A stretch of DNA of 42,856 nucleotides from Flavobacteriales bacterium (GCA_027491215.1 JAIXWP010000009.1:1-42856), one strand, 5' to 3'; shown: positions 16,272 through 26,037, numbered from the stretch's first letter. Program-made: numbers and translations. Notes: generated from the letters alone by a model not told the origin.

Positions 16272-17558
16272 TTATGAAAGCTTGTTTAATGCCACTCGAA
16301 GGCTGGCTATAGATTCAGTCACGTCATTCATCGTAGCAGTGCCAACTGATAAGCGATACCACGGACTGGACTTAGAAGCACCGAATGCGTAGAATGGAAC
16401 TACTGCGAGTTTTGCTTCTGATAATAAATAATTTGTTACTGCTTCTGTCGTGTCGAGGACATGACCATCAGCCGTAGTTTTTCCTTTCAAATCAAATTTT
16501 ACGGTAAGATAAATAGCGGCCATTGGCGCGATTGCATCCACCTGCAAACCTTCTGATCTGAGGGTTTGAATACCATTATAAAAACCTACGAGGCGATCTT
16601 CTAATTGTTTTTTGAAATCACCCAAGAAGCGGTCAACAGCAGTTTCATTTTGTAAGAAACGTGCAGAAGCCATTTGCTCAGCCTTTGGAGACCATGCCCC
16701 AACGTGACCGAGGATAGATTTCATTTTATCAATGATCTTCTTCGGACCAAATGCCCAACCTACACGAACACCAGTAGCGGCCATTGATTTAGAAATACCA
16801 TCTACAAAAATCGTGTACGGACGAAGTTCTGGACGAAGAGAAACTGGATCAAAGTGAACCGTTTCACCATAGGTGAGAGTCCAATAGATTTGATCGTACA
16901 TAACATACAAAGGCTTCTCATCGGCAGATCTGCGTTGGTTTTCAGCGATCACCATATCACAGATAGCCTCTAATTGTTCTTTAGAAAAAACAGTTCCTGT
17001 TGGATTAAGAGGAGAACAAAGCGCGAGCAATGTTGCCTTTTGAATATGCGGTGCCAACTCTTCAACGGTTGGCATAAAGTTGTTCTCTGGTAAAGTTTCT
17101 ACAAACGCTTGCTGCGCATGCGACAAGTGCGTGTAGTGATTGTTGTTCCAGCTTGGCACAGGGAATAACACTATATCCGTAGGGTCAACCAATGCTTGGT
17201 AGATCGCATAGATGATAGGACGAGCGCCGCCTGCGATGAGTATTTCATTCTCGGCATAGGTAAGACCTTGACCATTCTTGATAAGCTTAGCCACTTCCTT
17301 GCGCAATTCGGCCATACCGTCTGCAGCAGGATAGTTTGTCTCATCATTGATGTATGCTTGAATAATTTCCTCTTTCAGCTCTGCTGGAATTGGGAAAACT
17401 TTTGGGTCAAAATCCCCAATTGTGAAATTATAAATACGCTCACCTTTAGCAATGAGCTCCTTTATCTCTCCGGCCAATTTAATAATCTCAGAACCTATCA
17501 GGTTTTCAGCCATTTTGGAAACCTTCAATTCTGCTTGTGGCGTGCTTGTGTTGCTCAT
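16272..17558 (-). CDS. Class I/II pyridoxal phosphate-dependent aminotransferase
   Basis: 428 residues of fold type I. The PLP lysine lies in the DGISKSMAATGVRVGW block, which fits the S-K-x-x-x-x-x-G-x-R-x-G signature of class I aminotransferases. LCSPLNPTGTVFS and the late RLSVG segment provide further PLP and substrate contacts. The overall sequence resembles aspartate aminotransferase-like enzymes, but the substrate is not certain. It is the first gene of a two-gene unit with manC, with a TAccTTTG promoter about 40 bases upstream. Confidence 0.92.
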   Translation of the reverse strand: MSNTSTPQAELKVSKMAENLIGSEIIKLAGEIKELIAKGERIYNFTIGDFDPKVFPIPAELKEEIIQAYINDETNYPAADGMAELRKEVAKLIKNGQGLTYAENEILIAGGARPIIYAIYQALVDPTDIVLFPVPSWNNNHYTHLSHAQQAFVETLPENNFMPTVEELAPHIQKATLLALCSPLNPTGTVFSKEQLEAICDMVIAENQRRSADEKPLYVMYDQIYWTLTYGETVHFDPVSLRPELRPYTIFVDGISKSMAATGVRVGWAFGPKKIIDKMKSILGHVGAWSPKAEQMASARFLQNETAVDRFLGDFKKQLEDRLVGFYNGIQTLRSEGLQVDAIAPMAAIYLTVKFDLKGKTTADGHVLDTTEAVTNYLLSEAKLAVVPFYAFGASKSSPWYRLSVGTATMNDVTESIASLRVALNKLS

Positions 17559-17598
17559 TATCCCCGCGGTATTTCTCTGTGCTCTTTTTTAACGAGTG

Positions 17599-17606
17599 CA
17601 AAGGTA
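17599..17606 (-). promoter_or_regulatory. Candidate promoter -7 element (TAccTTTG) for the aminotransferase/manC unit
   Basis: An exact TAnnTTTG match on the minus strand, 40 bases before the ATG at 17558. No clear -33 element. Confidence 0.45.
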
Positions 17607-17733
17607 GTTTTTTCCTGCTAAACTCTATGCCCTGAAAGGTATAAAATACCGATTGTTAATCACTTGTAACCAAAAGTAAAAACTTATTTGGATTTATTGG
17701 TTTGATTTGCATTTATAAATATCCATTACTTAC

Positions 17734-18204
17734 ATGACACGATTGATTCTTCTTACCGCATTCGTAATCTCTTCTGTATGCTCTTTCGCACAACAAAAGC
17801 CAGATGAGAATTTTAAAAACATTGCTTTTGCAGTTTCAAAAAACTTCGGATCTCTTAAGGGCGCGGCAACAGCTGACGGCTTTGAATCCAATATTAAATA
17901 TGAAAACGCCAATGCTACAACCATTGAAAAGGATAAGCTTGGTAAAGGCAGCTACTTGAAGATTACTTACTTCAACGAAGATGCTGCTATGTGCCAAACC
18001 ATCTTGAATCGTGTGATTCCTTATTTGGAATTCTCTTTACCCATGGCAGACTTTGAAAAGTCTGAGCAACCAAGTCCCGCTTTCAATAGCGGTAAACGAG
18101 TGGTCTATAATCCTAAGTCCAGCTCAACCAAATACCGAGTAGAGATGGGAGTTGTAAAAGGTAAAAGCGGGTATGAAGGTGTAATTTTATATTTCCCACT
18201 ATAA
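17734..18204 (+). CDS. Secreted protein of unknown function
   Basis: 156 residues with a clear signal peptide (MTRLILLTAFVISSVCSFAQQ, cut after SFA). The mature part is short and mixed alpha/beta, with one cysteine, and I do not recognise a family. It has no sorting domain and no lipobox, so a periplasmic location is most likely. It stands alone between the divergent aminotransferase gene and convergent fumC, and is followed by a strong bidirectional terminator. No TAnnTTTG match is seen in the 175-base upstream region, which is AT-rich and otherwise featureless. Confidence 0.8.
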   Translation: MTRLILLTAFVISSVCSFAQQKPDENFKNIAFAVSKNFGSLKGAATADGFESNIKYENANATTIEKDKLGKGSYLKITYFNEDAAMCQTILNRVIPYLEFSLPMADFEKSEQPSPAFNSGKRVVYNPKSSSTKYRVEMGVVKGKSGYEGVILYFPL

Positions 18205-18221
18205 GAACAAAAAGCCATATC

Positions 18222-18259
18222 AAAAAAAATCCCCTTGTCGTTGACAAGGGGATTTTTTT
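18222..18259. terminator. Bidirectional intrinsic terminator
   Basis: A-run, TCCCCTTGTC (18230-18239), loop GTT, GACAAGGGGA (18243-18252), T-run to 18259. The 10-bp stem is perfect and has A and T tracts on both sides, so it can serve both the secreted protein gene and fumC. Confidence 0.93.
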
Positions 18260-18272
18260 ATCTCAATAATTC

Positions 18273-19667
18273 TTAGTGGAGTTTTCCAACCATTTTCGCT
18301 GGAACCACTATTTGATCATACTCTTCTTCTGTAACATAGCCCAAGCGAATTGCTTCCTCACGAAGTGTAGTGCCATTTTTATGCGCTGTCTTCGCGATTT
18401 CCGCCGCTTTGTAATATCCAATCTTCGTATTCAACGAAGTCACAAGCATCAATGAATTATTTACAAGCTCATTGATTCTATCATGATTTGGTTCGATACC
18501 AACTGCGCAATGATCATTGAATGACACGCATGCATCACCCAACAATTCCGCTGATTGCAAGAAATTGTAAGCCATCATTGGTTTGAACACATTCAATTCA
18601 TAATGACCTTGTGTACCACCCACAGTGATAGCTACATCATTTCCCATTACTTGAGCGCACACCATCGTCAATGCTTCGCATTGAGTAGGATTTACTTTAC
18701 CCGGCATAATGCTAGATCCTGGCTCATTTTCAGGAATATAAATTTCACCGATTCCACTTCTTGGACCACTCGCCATCATACGAATGTCGTTTGCGATTTT
18801 ATTTAAAGAAACAGCCAATTGCTTCAATGCACCGTGTGTTTCAACGATACCATCGTGCGCTGCCAGCGCCTCAAATTTATTAGGAGCAGAAACCAATGGA
18901 AGGCTAGAGAATTCTGCGATTTTTTTCGCTACTAATTCAGAATATCCTTCCGGTGTATTGATTCCAGTACCAACCGCAGTGCCACCCAATGCAAGTTCAC
19001 TTAAATGCGAAAGTGTATTCTTCACAGCGCGCATTCCATGATCCAATTGAGCAACGTAGCCGCTCAATTCTTGGCCTAATGTGATAGGCGTTGCATCCAT
19101 CAAGTGCGTACGTCCAATTTTTACCACATTCATAAATTCTACGCTCTTTGCATGAAGCGTATCGCGAAGTTTTTGAACACCTGGCAATGTTTTCTCTACT
19201 ACAGATTTGTATGCAGCAATGTGCATTGCAGTAGGATATGTATCATTTGATGATTGTGATTTATTTACGTCATCATTTGGATTCAAGACACCTGCTTCGC
19301 CCAATTGACCGCCATTTAGAACATGCGCTCTATTTGCAATTACCTCATTCAAATTCATATTTGACTGAGTACCCGAACCAGTTTGCCAAATCACGAGAGG
19401 GAACTGATCAGCTAATTTTCCTTCTAAAATTTCATCACAAACTTTAGAAATCAAATCACGCTTCTCCGAGGGTAAAACTCCTAATTCACAGTTTGCGTGA
19501 GCTGCAGCTTTTTTCAAAATTGCAAACGCAGAAATAATTTCCTTAGGCATGCTTGCCTCTGGACCAATTTTGAAATTATTGCGAGAGCGTTCTGTTTGAG
19601 CGCCCCAATACACATGAGCAGGAACTTTTACTTCCCCCATTGTGTCTTTTTCAATGCGATATTCCAT
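18273..19667 (-). CDS. fumC: Class II fumarate hydratase
   Basis: TCA cycle enzyme converting fumarate to malate without an iron-sulfur cluster. 464 residues, the usual length. The fumarase/aspartase signature [11 protein letters not shown] is present, as are [13 protein letters not shown] near the N-terminus and [14 protein letters not shown] in the middle, which hold the active-site residues. It lies 23 bases after prfB on the same strand and may be co-transcribed with it. Confidence 0.98.
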   Translation of the reverse strand: MEYRIEKDTMGEVKVPAHVYWGAQTERSRNNFKIGPEASMPKEIISAFAILKKAAAHANCELGVLPSEKRDLISKVCDEILEGKLADQFPLVIWQTGSGTQSNMNLNEVIANRAHVLNGGQLGEAGVLNPNDDVNKSQSSNDTYPTAMHIAAYKSVVEKTLPGVQKLRDTLHAKSVEFMNVVKIGRTHLMDATPITLGQELSGYVAQLDHGMRAVKNTLSHLSELALGGTAVGTGINTPEGYSELVAKKIAEFSSLPLVSAPNKFEALAAHDGIVETHGALKQLAVSLNKIANDIRMMASGPRSGIGEIYIPENEPGSSIMPGKVNPTQCEALTMVCAQVMGNDVAITVGGTQGHYELNVFKPMMAYNFLQSAELLGDACVSFNDHCAVGIEPNHDRINELVNNSLMLVTSLNTKIGYYKAAEIAKTAHKNGTTLREEAIRLGYVTEEEYDQIVVPAKMVGKLH

Positions 19668-19690
19668 TATTTTTTTATTAAATATTCCAA

Positions 19691-20792
19691 TTAAACATTC
19701 GCTGCATTTCCTTGAGCCATCAAGAATGCTTTCAAAAATTCTCCAATGTCACCATCCATGACACCGTCTACATCGCTTGTCTCATGGCCTGTTCGCACAT
19801 CCTTCACAAGTTTGTATGGCTGCATGACGTAGTTTCTAATTTGAGAACCCCATTCAATTTTTTTCTTACCAGCTTCAATTTCATCGCGCGCAGCATTGCG
19901 CTTTGCCAACTCCATTTCATAGAGCTGCGATTTCAATAATTGAATCGCCTTTTCTTTGTTTTGTAATTGAGAACGGGTTTCAGTATTATCGATAACAATT
20001 CCAGAAGGTTTGTGTTTCAAACGCACCCCGGTTTCTACCTTGTTTACGTTCTGTCCACCAGCACCGCCACTTCGGAAGGTGTCCCAAGTAATATCAGAAG
20101 GATTGATATCGATATCAATCGTATCATCAACGAGAGGATAAACATATACCGATACGAAACTTGTGTGGCGACGAGCATTGCTATCAAATGGAGAAATGCG
20201 CACCAAGCGGTGAACACCGTTTTCCCCTTTCAGCATACCAAATGCAAACTCTCCAGAGAACTCCAGTGTACATTGTTTTACACCTGCAACTTCACCCTCT
20301 TGCATGTCGAGTTCTTTAACGGTGTAGCCGTTCTTTTCGCCCCACATGATATACATACGCATGAGCATACCTGCCCAGTCGCAGCTTTCAGTTCCTCCGG
20401 CACCTGATGTGATTTGAAGAACAGCGTTCAAGCTATCTTCTTCGGCACTAAGCATATTTTTAAACTCAAGGTCTTCGATGCGTTGAGCAGCTAGCTTGAA
20501 TTGAGCTTGCACTTCCTCTTCAGAAGCAGCGCCTTCTTTAAAAAATTCTTGGATAACTTGAAGATCATCTATGGCCGTAACGCATTGTTGAAATGCATCT
20601 GTCCAGACTTTCTTATTTCTGATTTGTTTCATCACCAATTCCGCCTTCTTTGGGTCATCCCAGAATCCGGGGTCTTGCGTGTGTTTTTCGTCTTCTATGA
20701 TTTGGAGCAACTTAGTGTCCACGTCAAAGATACCTCCTGAGCGCCAATAGGCGTTCATTCAGCTCATGGATCGCATCTGCGGTTACATTCAT
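19691..20792 (-). CDS. prfB: Peptide chain release factor 2, with programmed +1 frameshift
   Basis: RF2 ends translation at UGA and UAA. The stop-reading SPF motif is in [12 protein letters not shown] and the catalytic GGQ in [12 protein letters not shown] 22-codon first frame begins at ATG 20792 ([16 protein letters not shown]) and ends at TGA 20726-20724 in the context AGGAGG-TAT-CTT-TGA-C. After a +1 shift at CTT the protein continues [10 protein letters not shown], giving about 366 residues, matching E. coli RF2 (365). The AGGAGG spaced just before CTTTGA is the classical stimulator. Low RF2 would favour the shift, giving autoregulation. The ATG at 20758 in the second frame is not a real start. 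Confidence 0.97.
20720..20740 (-). promoter_or_regulatory. prfB programmed frameshift site
   Basis: On the minus strand the order is AGGAGG, TAT, CTT, TGA, C. The anti-Shine-Dalgarno-binding AGGAGG three bases before CTT and the slow UGA-C stop are the known elements of RF2 autoregulation. This is striking in a genome where genes otherwise lack Shine-Dalgarno sequences. Confidence 0.93.
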
Positions 20793-20821
20793 TTTCCTTG
20801 CTGAAATTGTGATTTGCGCGG

Positions 20822-20829
20822 CAAATGTA
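20822..20829 (-). promoter_or_regulatory. Candidate prfB promoter -7 element (TAcaTTTG)
   Basis: An exact TAnnTTTG match on the minus strand, 29 bases before the true prfB start at 20792. A one-mismatch TAccTTcG faces the other way at 20842-20849 for the membrane protein gene. Confidence 0.45.
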
Positions 20830-20870
20830 GTGTATTTTAACTACCTTCGGGTTCACTAATCCCTTATACT

Positions 20871-21554
20871 ATGATTGTACTAGACGAACCAAATCCAACC
20901 AATGAATCTTGGAAAAACCCTGAAAATGTCATTAGAGATGGTTATAATTTCCGCTTAGAAACTTATGTTTCACAAGGCATCCAACTCTTTAAAAAAGACA
21001 TCGGAAATTTTGTGCTTTTCACATTAGTTTTCACAGCTATTTCTGTAGTCATTAATCTAATTCCATTCTTGGGTACGATCGGGGGGCTAATCGTTAATCC
21101 TCCTTTGGCTGCTGGATATTTCTTGGTCGCTGATAAAATCAGAAGAGGCGAATCTTATACGTTTAATAATTTTTTCGACGGCTTTAAAGTTCACATCGGA
21201 AATCTAATTGTGATATCCTTGTTAACGGGAGTTTTCACCATTATTGGCACCATTCTCTGCATCCTGCCGGGTATATACCTGGCAGTTGCTTATAGCATTG
21301 CAGTTCCTATGCTTCTCTTTATCAAACTTGAGTTTTGGGAATCTATGGAAGCAAGTAGAAAAGTCATTGGGAAAAATTTCTTTTCGTGGTTGGGCTTTTT
21401 TATTGTGATCTGGTTGGGAGCATTGATTATCGGAGCACTTGCTTGTGGCGTAGGCTTGTTATTCACTGTCCCTGTTGCAATATTGGCAACCTATAGCGCA
21501 TTCGTTGATATTATGTCAGCACCAGCAGAAAGTGATTCGACTAATATTAGCTAA
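20871..21554 (+). CDS. Multi-pass membrane protein (DUF975 / GPDPase-membrane-domain-like)
   Basis: 227 residues with a soluble N-terminal 45 residues and about five to six membrane spans rich in Ile, Gly and Val. The segments FLGTIGGLIVNPPLAAGYF and ILCILPGIYLAVAYS, with a following EASRKVIGKNF, are typical of the DUF975/GPDPase_memb-like proteins found widely in Bacteroidota, where some have been labelled as beta-carotene monooxygenases without good reason. No catalytic motif is visible, so a structural or transport role is as likely as an enzymatic one. Its 3' end overlaps recX by 8 bases, tail to tail. Confidence 0.75.
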   Translation: MIVLDEPNPTNESWKNPENVIRDGYNFRLETYVSQGIQLFKKDIGNFVLFTLVFTAISVVINLIPFLGTIGGLIVNPPLAAGYFLVADKIRRGESYTFNNFFDGFKVHIGNLIVISLLTGVFTIIGTILCILPGIYLAVAYSIAVPMLLFIKLEFWESMEASRKVIGKNFFSWLGFFIVIWLGALIIGALACGVGLLFTVPVAILATYSAFVDIMSAPAESDSTNIS

Positions 21555-22020
21555 TCCCCTCAAGCATTTTCCAAATCAAAGAAGACTCGTAGCCCCGGGA
21601 AATAAAGTACCGGGCTACTTTCATTTTGCGCTGCCACACAGGGATTCCCGCTGTTTTTAACCAGCGCTTTTCAATTAATTCCTTAAGACCATCCTCATAT
21701 TCTGCTGGAACGATTTTAGCGATTGCATCGCGAATATTTCGATCACTCACCCCTTTCATTTTCAGGGCTTGTTCGATTTTTTTTACACCCCACTTATTGA
21801 AGCGATATTTATCATTTACAAATGCCTCAGCATATCGTTCCTCGTTCAGGAGATTTTCAGAAATGAGGACCATCATAATTTGATCGCGTTCTTCACTATT
21901 CATACCCCATCTAATCAACTTCGACAATACATCCTTATGAGCCCGCTCTGCCTTATCGCAGTAGCGCTTGGCTTTGAGTGTCACCGCTGAAAACGAATAT
22001 TTTGGGGTATAATCTTCCAT
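21547..22020 (-). CDS. recX: Regulatory protein RecX
   Basis: RecX modulates RecA filaments. 157 residues from ATG 22020, made of repeated three-helix units: KAKRYCDKAERAHKDVLSKL, then LLNEERYAEAFVNDKYRFNKWGVKKIEQALKMKGV, then the terminal YFISRGYESSLIWKML. The open frame runs a further 41 codons upstream, but that part is hydrophobic and unlike RecX. recA is not in the window. It is divergent from the DUF349 gene. Confidence 0.92.
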   Translation of the reverse strand: MEDYTPKYSFSAVTLKAKRYCDKAERAHKDVLSKLIRWGMNSEERDQIMMVLISENLLNEERYAEAFVNDKYRFNKWGVKKIEQALKMKGVSDRNIRDAIAKIVPAEYEDGLKELIEKRWLKTAGIPVWQRKMKVARYFISRGYESSLIWKMLEGIS

Positions 22021-22151
22021 GGTTTTTTCAAGCTGCCAAGATAGGATGCTCGGCATAAAAAAATAGATATTCGAAATAATCGCAGTTAAAGTGTAACCAA
22101 GACACCTATTATATCCGTTAAATAACCGATAAAAAATATCCAACCTTTAAC

Positions 22152-22159
22152 TACTTTTG
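22152..22159 (+). promoter_or_regulatory. Candidate promoter -7 element (TActTTTG) for the DUF349 gene
   Basis: An exact TAnnTTTG match, 42 bases before the ATG at 22202. It implies a leader of about 35 bases. Confidence 0.4.
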
Positions 22160-22201
22160 TCACTTGGAACGATAAACCCGAGTGAGCATAAACACGTTTT
22201 G

Positions 22202-23902
22202 ATGAAAACTACATTGATTGAGAAACTGCACGGTTTGCTTCAGACCGAAGACATTATGTCTATCAGAGAAGCAATTCGTGAGATCCGCAACGATTGGAAA
22301 GCGGAATCTGCAAAAGAAAGACAGCTTCAGTTGGAAGCTTACAATACCCAACCAGTTGAAGAAGGCGCTGAAAAGCCTCCATTTACATATGTTCCCCATG
22401 AATTGGAGGAACGTTTTCAAGAACTTCTCAAAGTCTACGAGGACCGTATAGAAGAACATGGAAAATTATTAGCAGCCGAGCGCCAAAAGAATTTGGAAGC
22501 TAAAAATGCTATAATAAAAGAATTCGAAACGCTTGTTACAAGCGAAGAAAACATCGGAAAGGCATTCAGTACGCACAAGGCACTCAAAGAAAGATGGGAT
22601 GCAATTGGCGATGTTCCTGGTGATAAATACCACGACCTGCAAGAGGCGTGGGCTAAGCTCAATCACTCTTTCTTCTACAATATAAATATCTACAAATCAT
22701 TGCAAGACCATGATTTGAAGATCAATCAAAAGAAGAAAGAAGAATTAATTGAAGAGGTTAAAGCCCTTGGATCTGTCGAGCTGATTTCTGATCTAGAAAT
22801 GTTGGTGAAAAAATTCCAACGTGAATGGATGAATGTAGGTCCATCTCCAAGAGAAACCTACAAAGAACTCGGCGATACATTCTTCGGAATTCTGCGTGAA
22901 TCTCAAAACAGAATTCAAGCACATTATGATGTTATTCATGCTAATAGCGAGGAAAACTTAGCAAAGAAAAAAGCATTGGTGGAGAAAATGAAGGAAATCC
23001 TTCAAATGGAAATCACCAATAGCGCTACTTGGAACCGTTGGACTGAAGAAGTCATTAAACTTCAAGAAGAATGGCGCACGATCGGTTGGGCGAAGAAAAA
23101 AGACAACGAGGAAGTGTGGCAAGAATTCAGAGGTCTTTGTGATTTGTTCTTCAGCAAGCGCAAAGAGCAATATGAAGTAAAGCGCAATTCTTTCAAAGAA
23201 CATAAAGACAAAAAAGAAGCACTTATTGCAAAAGCAAAAGAACTTCAGGATAGCGCCGATTGGAAAGCTACGACTGAAAGTTTGAAAAAATTACAGGAAC
23301 AGTGGAAGTCTATTGGCAGCGCTGATCCGCGTGATGAGCAAAAGCTATGGCAGCGCTTCCGCTCCGCATGTGACATTTTCTTCCAAAAGAAAAAAGAGCA
23401 TTTCGGGGAAATGGTGAATCAACAAGAAGAAAACCTTCGACTGAAGACTGCCCTTCTTGAAGAAATCGAATCCACAGAATTGACAGGCAACAAGTCGGAA
23501 GACTTGAGTTTCTTAAAAACATTCAGCGAGCGCTGGCATGCAGTAGGTTTTGTTCCGAAGGATCACATTAAAAATGTGATGGATCGATACAATGCAGCTT
23601 TGGACAATAAATACGGCCAAATCAATGCAGAGCGCGAACAACGTGAAATGAGCGCCTTCCGATCTAGAGTAGATAATATCAAATCTTCTGGAGGTGGTGA
23701 TCAAGGTGTTAGAAGAGAAAAAATGGTATTGAAAGACAAGCTCGACAAGCTTTTCCTTCAAATCAAACAATATGAAAACAACATGGGATTCTTCACTGGT
23801 AAGGGTGCTGAAGCCATGAGAAAAGAAATTGAGAAAAAAATCAAGACTACCGAAAGAGAAATTGAAGATCTCAAGAAAAAGATGGAATTGCTAGAGCAAT
23901 AA
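22202..23902 (+). CDS. DUF349 repeat protein
   Basis: 566 residues from the ATG at 22202 (MKTTLIEKLHGLL). The protein is almost wholly helical and highly charged, built from about five DUF349 units of some 70 residues, each containing a W-x-x-[IV]-G turn (RWDAIGDVP, EWMNVGPSP, EWRTIGWAKK, QWKSIGSADP, RWHAVGFVP). The end is a long coiled coil (TERE-IEDLKKK). DUF349 proteins are common in Bacteroidota and Actinobacteria, but no molecular role is firmly established. The frame is open 15 codons further upstream, through the promoter-like element, so that extension is rejected. Confidence 0.9.
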   Translation: MKTTLIEKLHGLLQTEDIMSIREAIREIRNDWKAESAKERQLQLEAYNTQPVEEGAEKPPFTYVPHELEERFQELLKVYEDRIEEHGKLLAAERQKNLEAKNAIIKEFETLVTSEENIGKAFSTHKALKERWDAIGDVPGDKYHDLQEAWAKLNHSFFYNINIYKSLQDHDLKINQKKKEELIEEVKALGSVELISDLEMLVKKFQREWMNVGPSPRETYKELGDTFFGILRESQNRIQAHYDVIHANSEENLAKKKALVEKMKEILQMEITNSATWNRWTEEVIKLQEEWRTIGWAKKKDNEEVWQEFRGLCDLFFSKRKEQYEVKRNSFKEHKDKKEALIAKAKELQDSADWKATTESLKKLQEQWKSIGSADPRDEQKLWQRFRSACDIFFQKKKEHFGEMVNQQEENLRLKTALLEEIESTELTGNKSEDLSFLKTFSERWHAVGFVPKDHIKNVMDRYNAALDNKYGQINAEREQREMSAFRSRVDNIKSSGGGDQGVRREKMVLKDKLDKLFLQIKQYENNMGFFTGKGAEAMRKEIEKKIKTTEREIEDLKKKMELLEQ

Positions 23903-23922
23903 GCTTTTCAGAAAGAGAAAGG

Positions 23923-23962
23923 GCCCTTTCGGCTTGGAAAACCAAGTTGAAAGGGCTTTTTT
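23923..23962 (+). terminator. Intrinsic terminator after the DUF349 gene
   Basis: GCCCTTTC (23923-23930) pairs with GAAAGGGC (23949-23956), with a further GCTTGG/CCAAGT pairing inside and an AAAA loop, then six T. Confidence 0.93.
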
Positions 23963-24041
23963 CTTTCCTAAATATTATTTTAACAGTAGGGTTATGTTTA
24001 TTTAATGAGTATTTTCGACACACCTTAAATTAATCATTCGG

Positions 24042-26015
24042 ATGAAAAGAATTTACTCAATTATTGGAACAGTCCTAATTGCTGCAGTTGCAAACGCACA
24101 AGGCGGACTAAGACCAGCTGATCAATTTGAAATCAGCGTGTCAAATCAAAGAGGTGCTGAAGCACTTAGCGCAAATCGCGGTGGGTCAGTAGATTTCTTC
24201 TGCGAAGACTTCGCAAACGGTCTAGCTGGAAACAACAGTGTTGGTGCTTGGACAACAGGCGGAAACAACGGAAGTGTTTGGGCACTTGCTACTGCCAACA
24301 GCCCTGCTGGATTCTATTCAAGCTCACTTAACGCTATGGCATCTCCAACAGCTGCAAACGGTTGGATGATTTTCGATGCTGACTTAGCTCAAGGTGGTCA
24401 GATTACTGCTGCTAACCCAGCTGAAGTAATGTCTGGTTACATCCAAACTCCGGTTTTGGATATGTCATCTTTAGAAAACGTGAAAGTTGATTTCAATCAA
24501 TATTTCCGTTACTGCTGCGCGCAGCTTTCTCCACTTTCTGTTCAAGTATCGAACGACGGTGGTGCTACGTTCACAGAATTTGGTGCAACTGGTATTCTTA
24601 TCACTTCTGCTAACCAACTTTCTGCTAACCCATTGAATACTATCATCGATGTATCTTGTGTTGCTGCATTGCAATCTGAAGTAGTAATTCGTTGGTCATA
24701 CAATGCGGATTTCGCAGATGGATATAGCCACTATTTCTGGGGTCTAGATGATATCTGTATCTATGAAACAGCTGTTGAAAATGACCTTGAAATCACTCAA
24801 GTAACAAACGGTGACATCTTGAACCTTTGGGAATACAAGGTGACTCCTTTGGACCAAGCAATCACTGAAGCTGATGGCGGTATGGTTGCAGGTGTTATCT
24901 GGAGAAACAACGGTCGTCAAGATCAAACAAACTGTAACATCGTTATTGAAATCTTAGATGAGGCTGGAACAACAGTTCTAAACACTACGAACGTTCCTAC
25001 GTTTGATATGCCAGCTCCAGCAAACGAAATCATTTGTCCAGCACCTGTGCTTGATACGATTTTTGTTCAAACTGGTTGGGTTCCATCTGACAACGGAATT
25101 TACCAAGTTCGTGCAACACTTACTAGCGACCAAACAGATGATCTTCCAGACAACAACGTACGTACACGTGTTATCGAATACACATCGGACGAATATGGTC
25201 ACAATGATGTAGCATTGACTACTGGTGAGCTTCGTGGACGTGCAAGTGCAGACAACCCAGATCTATTCGTTCCTTTCGGAGTAGGTAACATCTACACCTT
25301 CCCTAATGCTGGTAGCACTGCTTATGGTCTAACTGTAGAATTCGGTCCTAATACAACAGGAGCGACTCAAACAGCTCAAGGAGCAAACTTCCTTGCTGCA
25401 CTTTACTCAGATCAAAGTACTACAACTGCTCAGGTATATGAACTAGTAGAATTCGGATACCACATGGTTCAACCACAGTGGATAGACGCTGGTCCAATCT
25501 ACTTCCCTTTCGACAACTCAGCTGAATGTATCGTTGATGAAGTTTACCTTTGCTCTGTTGAAACAGAAGAAGAAACTGTTGAAGAATTGACAGTAACTGC
25601 TGAACCAAACAGTGACAACGATAACTCAACTGCACGTAAGGATTTTAACTCAAACCAAGTTTTGACATGGTTCTTCCGTAACAGCTACTCACCATCTGTT
25701 CGCTTGATTCTTTCTGAGCGCACTATTGGTGTTAATGAAACTGCAGTTACAAACTTGTCTGGTCTTCAATTATTCCCTAACCCAGCGGTAGATAACACTC
25801 GTATTCAATTCAATTTGAATGAAGCGTCTAACGTTGCTTACGAAGTGCGTGATATCAATGGTAAATTGATCATGTGGGATAACATCGGCAAGCATGCTGC
25901 TGGATCAAACAGCTTTAACCTAAACGTATCTGAACTACCAGCTGGTAACTATGTTATCGGTGTAGTAACAGGCGGTAAGAATATTACTCACGAGAAATTG
26001 ATGATCGTTAGATAA
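24042..26015 (+). CDS. Secreted protein with type IX secretion type A (Por) sorting domain
   Basis: 657 residues. Signal peptide MKRIYSIIGTVLIAAVANAQ, then a jelly-roll-like domain (about residues 45-245) resembling the choice-of-anchor/MAM-like modules of Bacteroidota surface proteins, with several cysteines (FRYCCAQL, DDICIY), a CARDB-like beta domain around 245-380, a further beta domain, and a C-terminal 80-residue Por sorting domain (LFPNPAVDNTRIQF, then GKLIMWDNI, LPAGNYVIGV, ending KLMIVR). It should cross the outer membrane by the type IX system and be retained or released after cleavage. It has no enzymatic motif. The frequent use of GCT, GGT, AAC and GTT codons suggests strong expression. 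Its own terminator follows. Confidence 0.93.
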   Translation: MKRIYSIIGTVLIAAVANAQGGLRPADQFEISVSNQRGAEALSANRGGSVDFFCEDFANGLAGNNSVGAWTTGGNNGSVWALATANSPAGFYSSSLNAMASPTAANGWMIFDADLAQGGQITAANPAEVMSGYIQTPVLDMSSLENVKVDFNQYFRYCCAQLSPLSVQVSNDGGATFTEFGATGILITSANQLSANPLNTIIDVSCVAALQSEVVIRWSYNADFADGYSHYFWGLDDICIYETAVENDLEITQVTNGDILNLWEYKVTPLDQAITEADGGMVAGVIWRNNGRQDQTNCNIVIEILDEAGTTVLNTTNVPTFDMPAPANEIICPAPVLDTIFVQTGWVPSDNGIYQVRATLTSDQTDDLPDNNVRTRVIEYTSDEYGHNDVALTTGELRGRASADNPDLFVPFGVGNIYTFPNAGSTAYGLTVEFGPNTTGATQTAQGANFLAALYSDQSTTTAQVYELVEFGYHMVQPQWIDAGPIYFPFDNSAECIVDEVYLCSVETEEETVEELTVTAEPNSDNDNSTARKDFNSNQVLTWFFRNSYSPSVRLILSERTIGVNETAVTNLSGLQLFPNPAVDNTRIQFNLNEASNVAYEVRDINGKLIMWDNIGKHAAGSNSFNLNVSELPAGNYVIGVVTGGKNITHEKLMIVR

Positions 26016-26037
26016 TTCAATTTTTCTCAAAGAGATT

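Noticed and set aside
20724-20758. Truncated prfB starting at ATG 20758
   Set aside because: The upstream 22-codon frame with the AGGAGG and CTTTGAC site restores the standard RF2 N-terminus; the internal ATG is a shadow.
20871-21554. Beta-carotene 15,15'-monooxygenase, a label sometimes given to similar proteins
   Set aside because: No iron-binding histidine pattern of carotenoid oxygenases is present; the protein is a small multi-pass membrane protein.
22021-22143. N-terminal extension of RecX
   Set aside because: The 41 extra residues are hydrophobic, unlike RecX, and lie in the divergent promoter region of the DUF349 gene.
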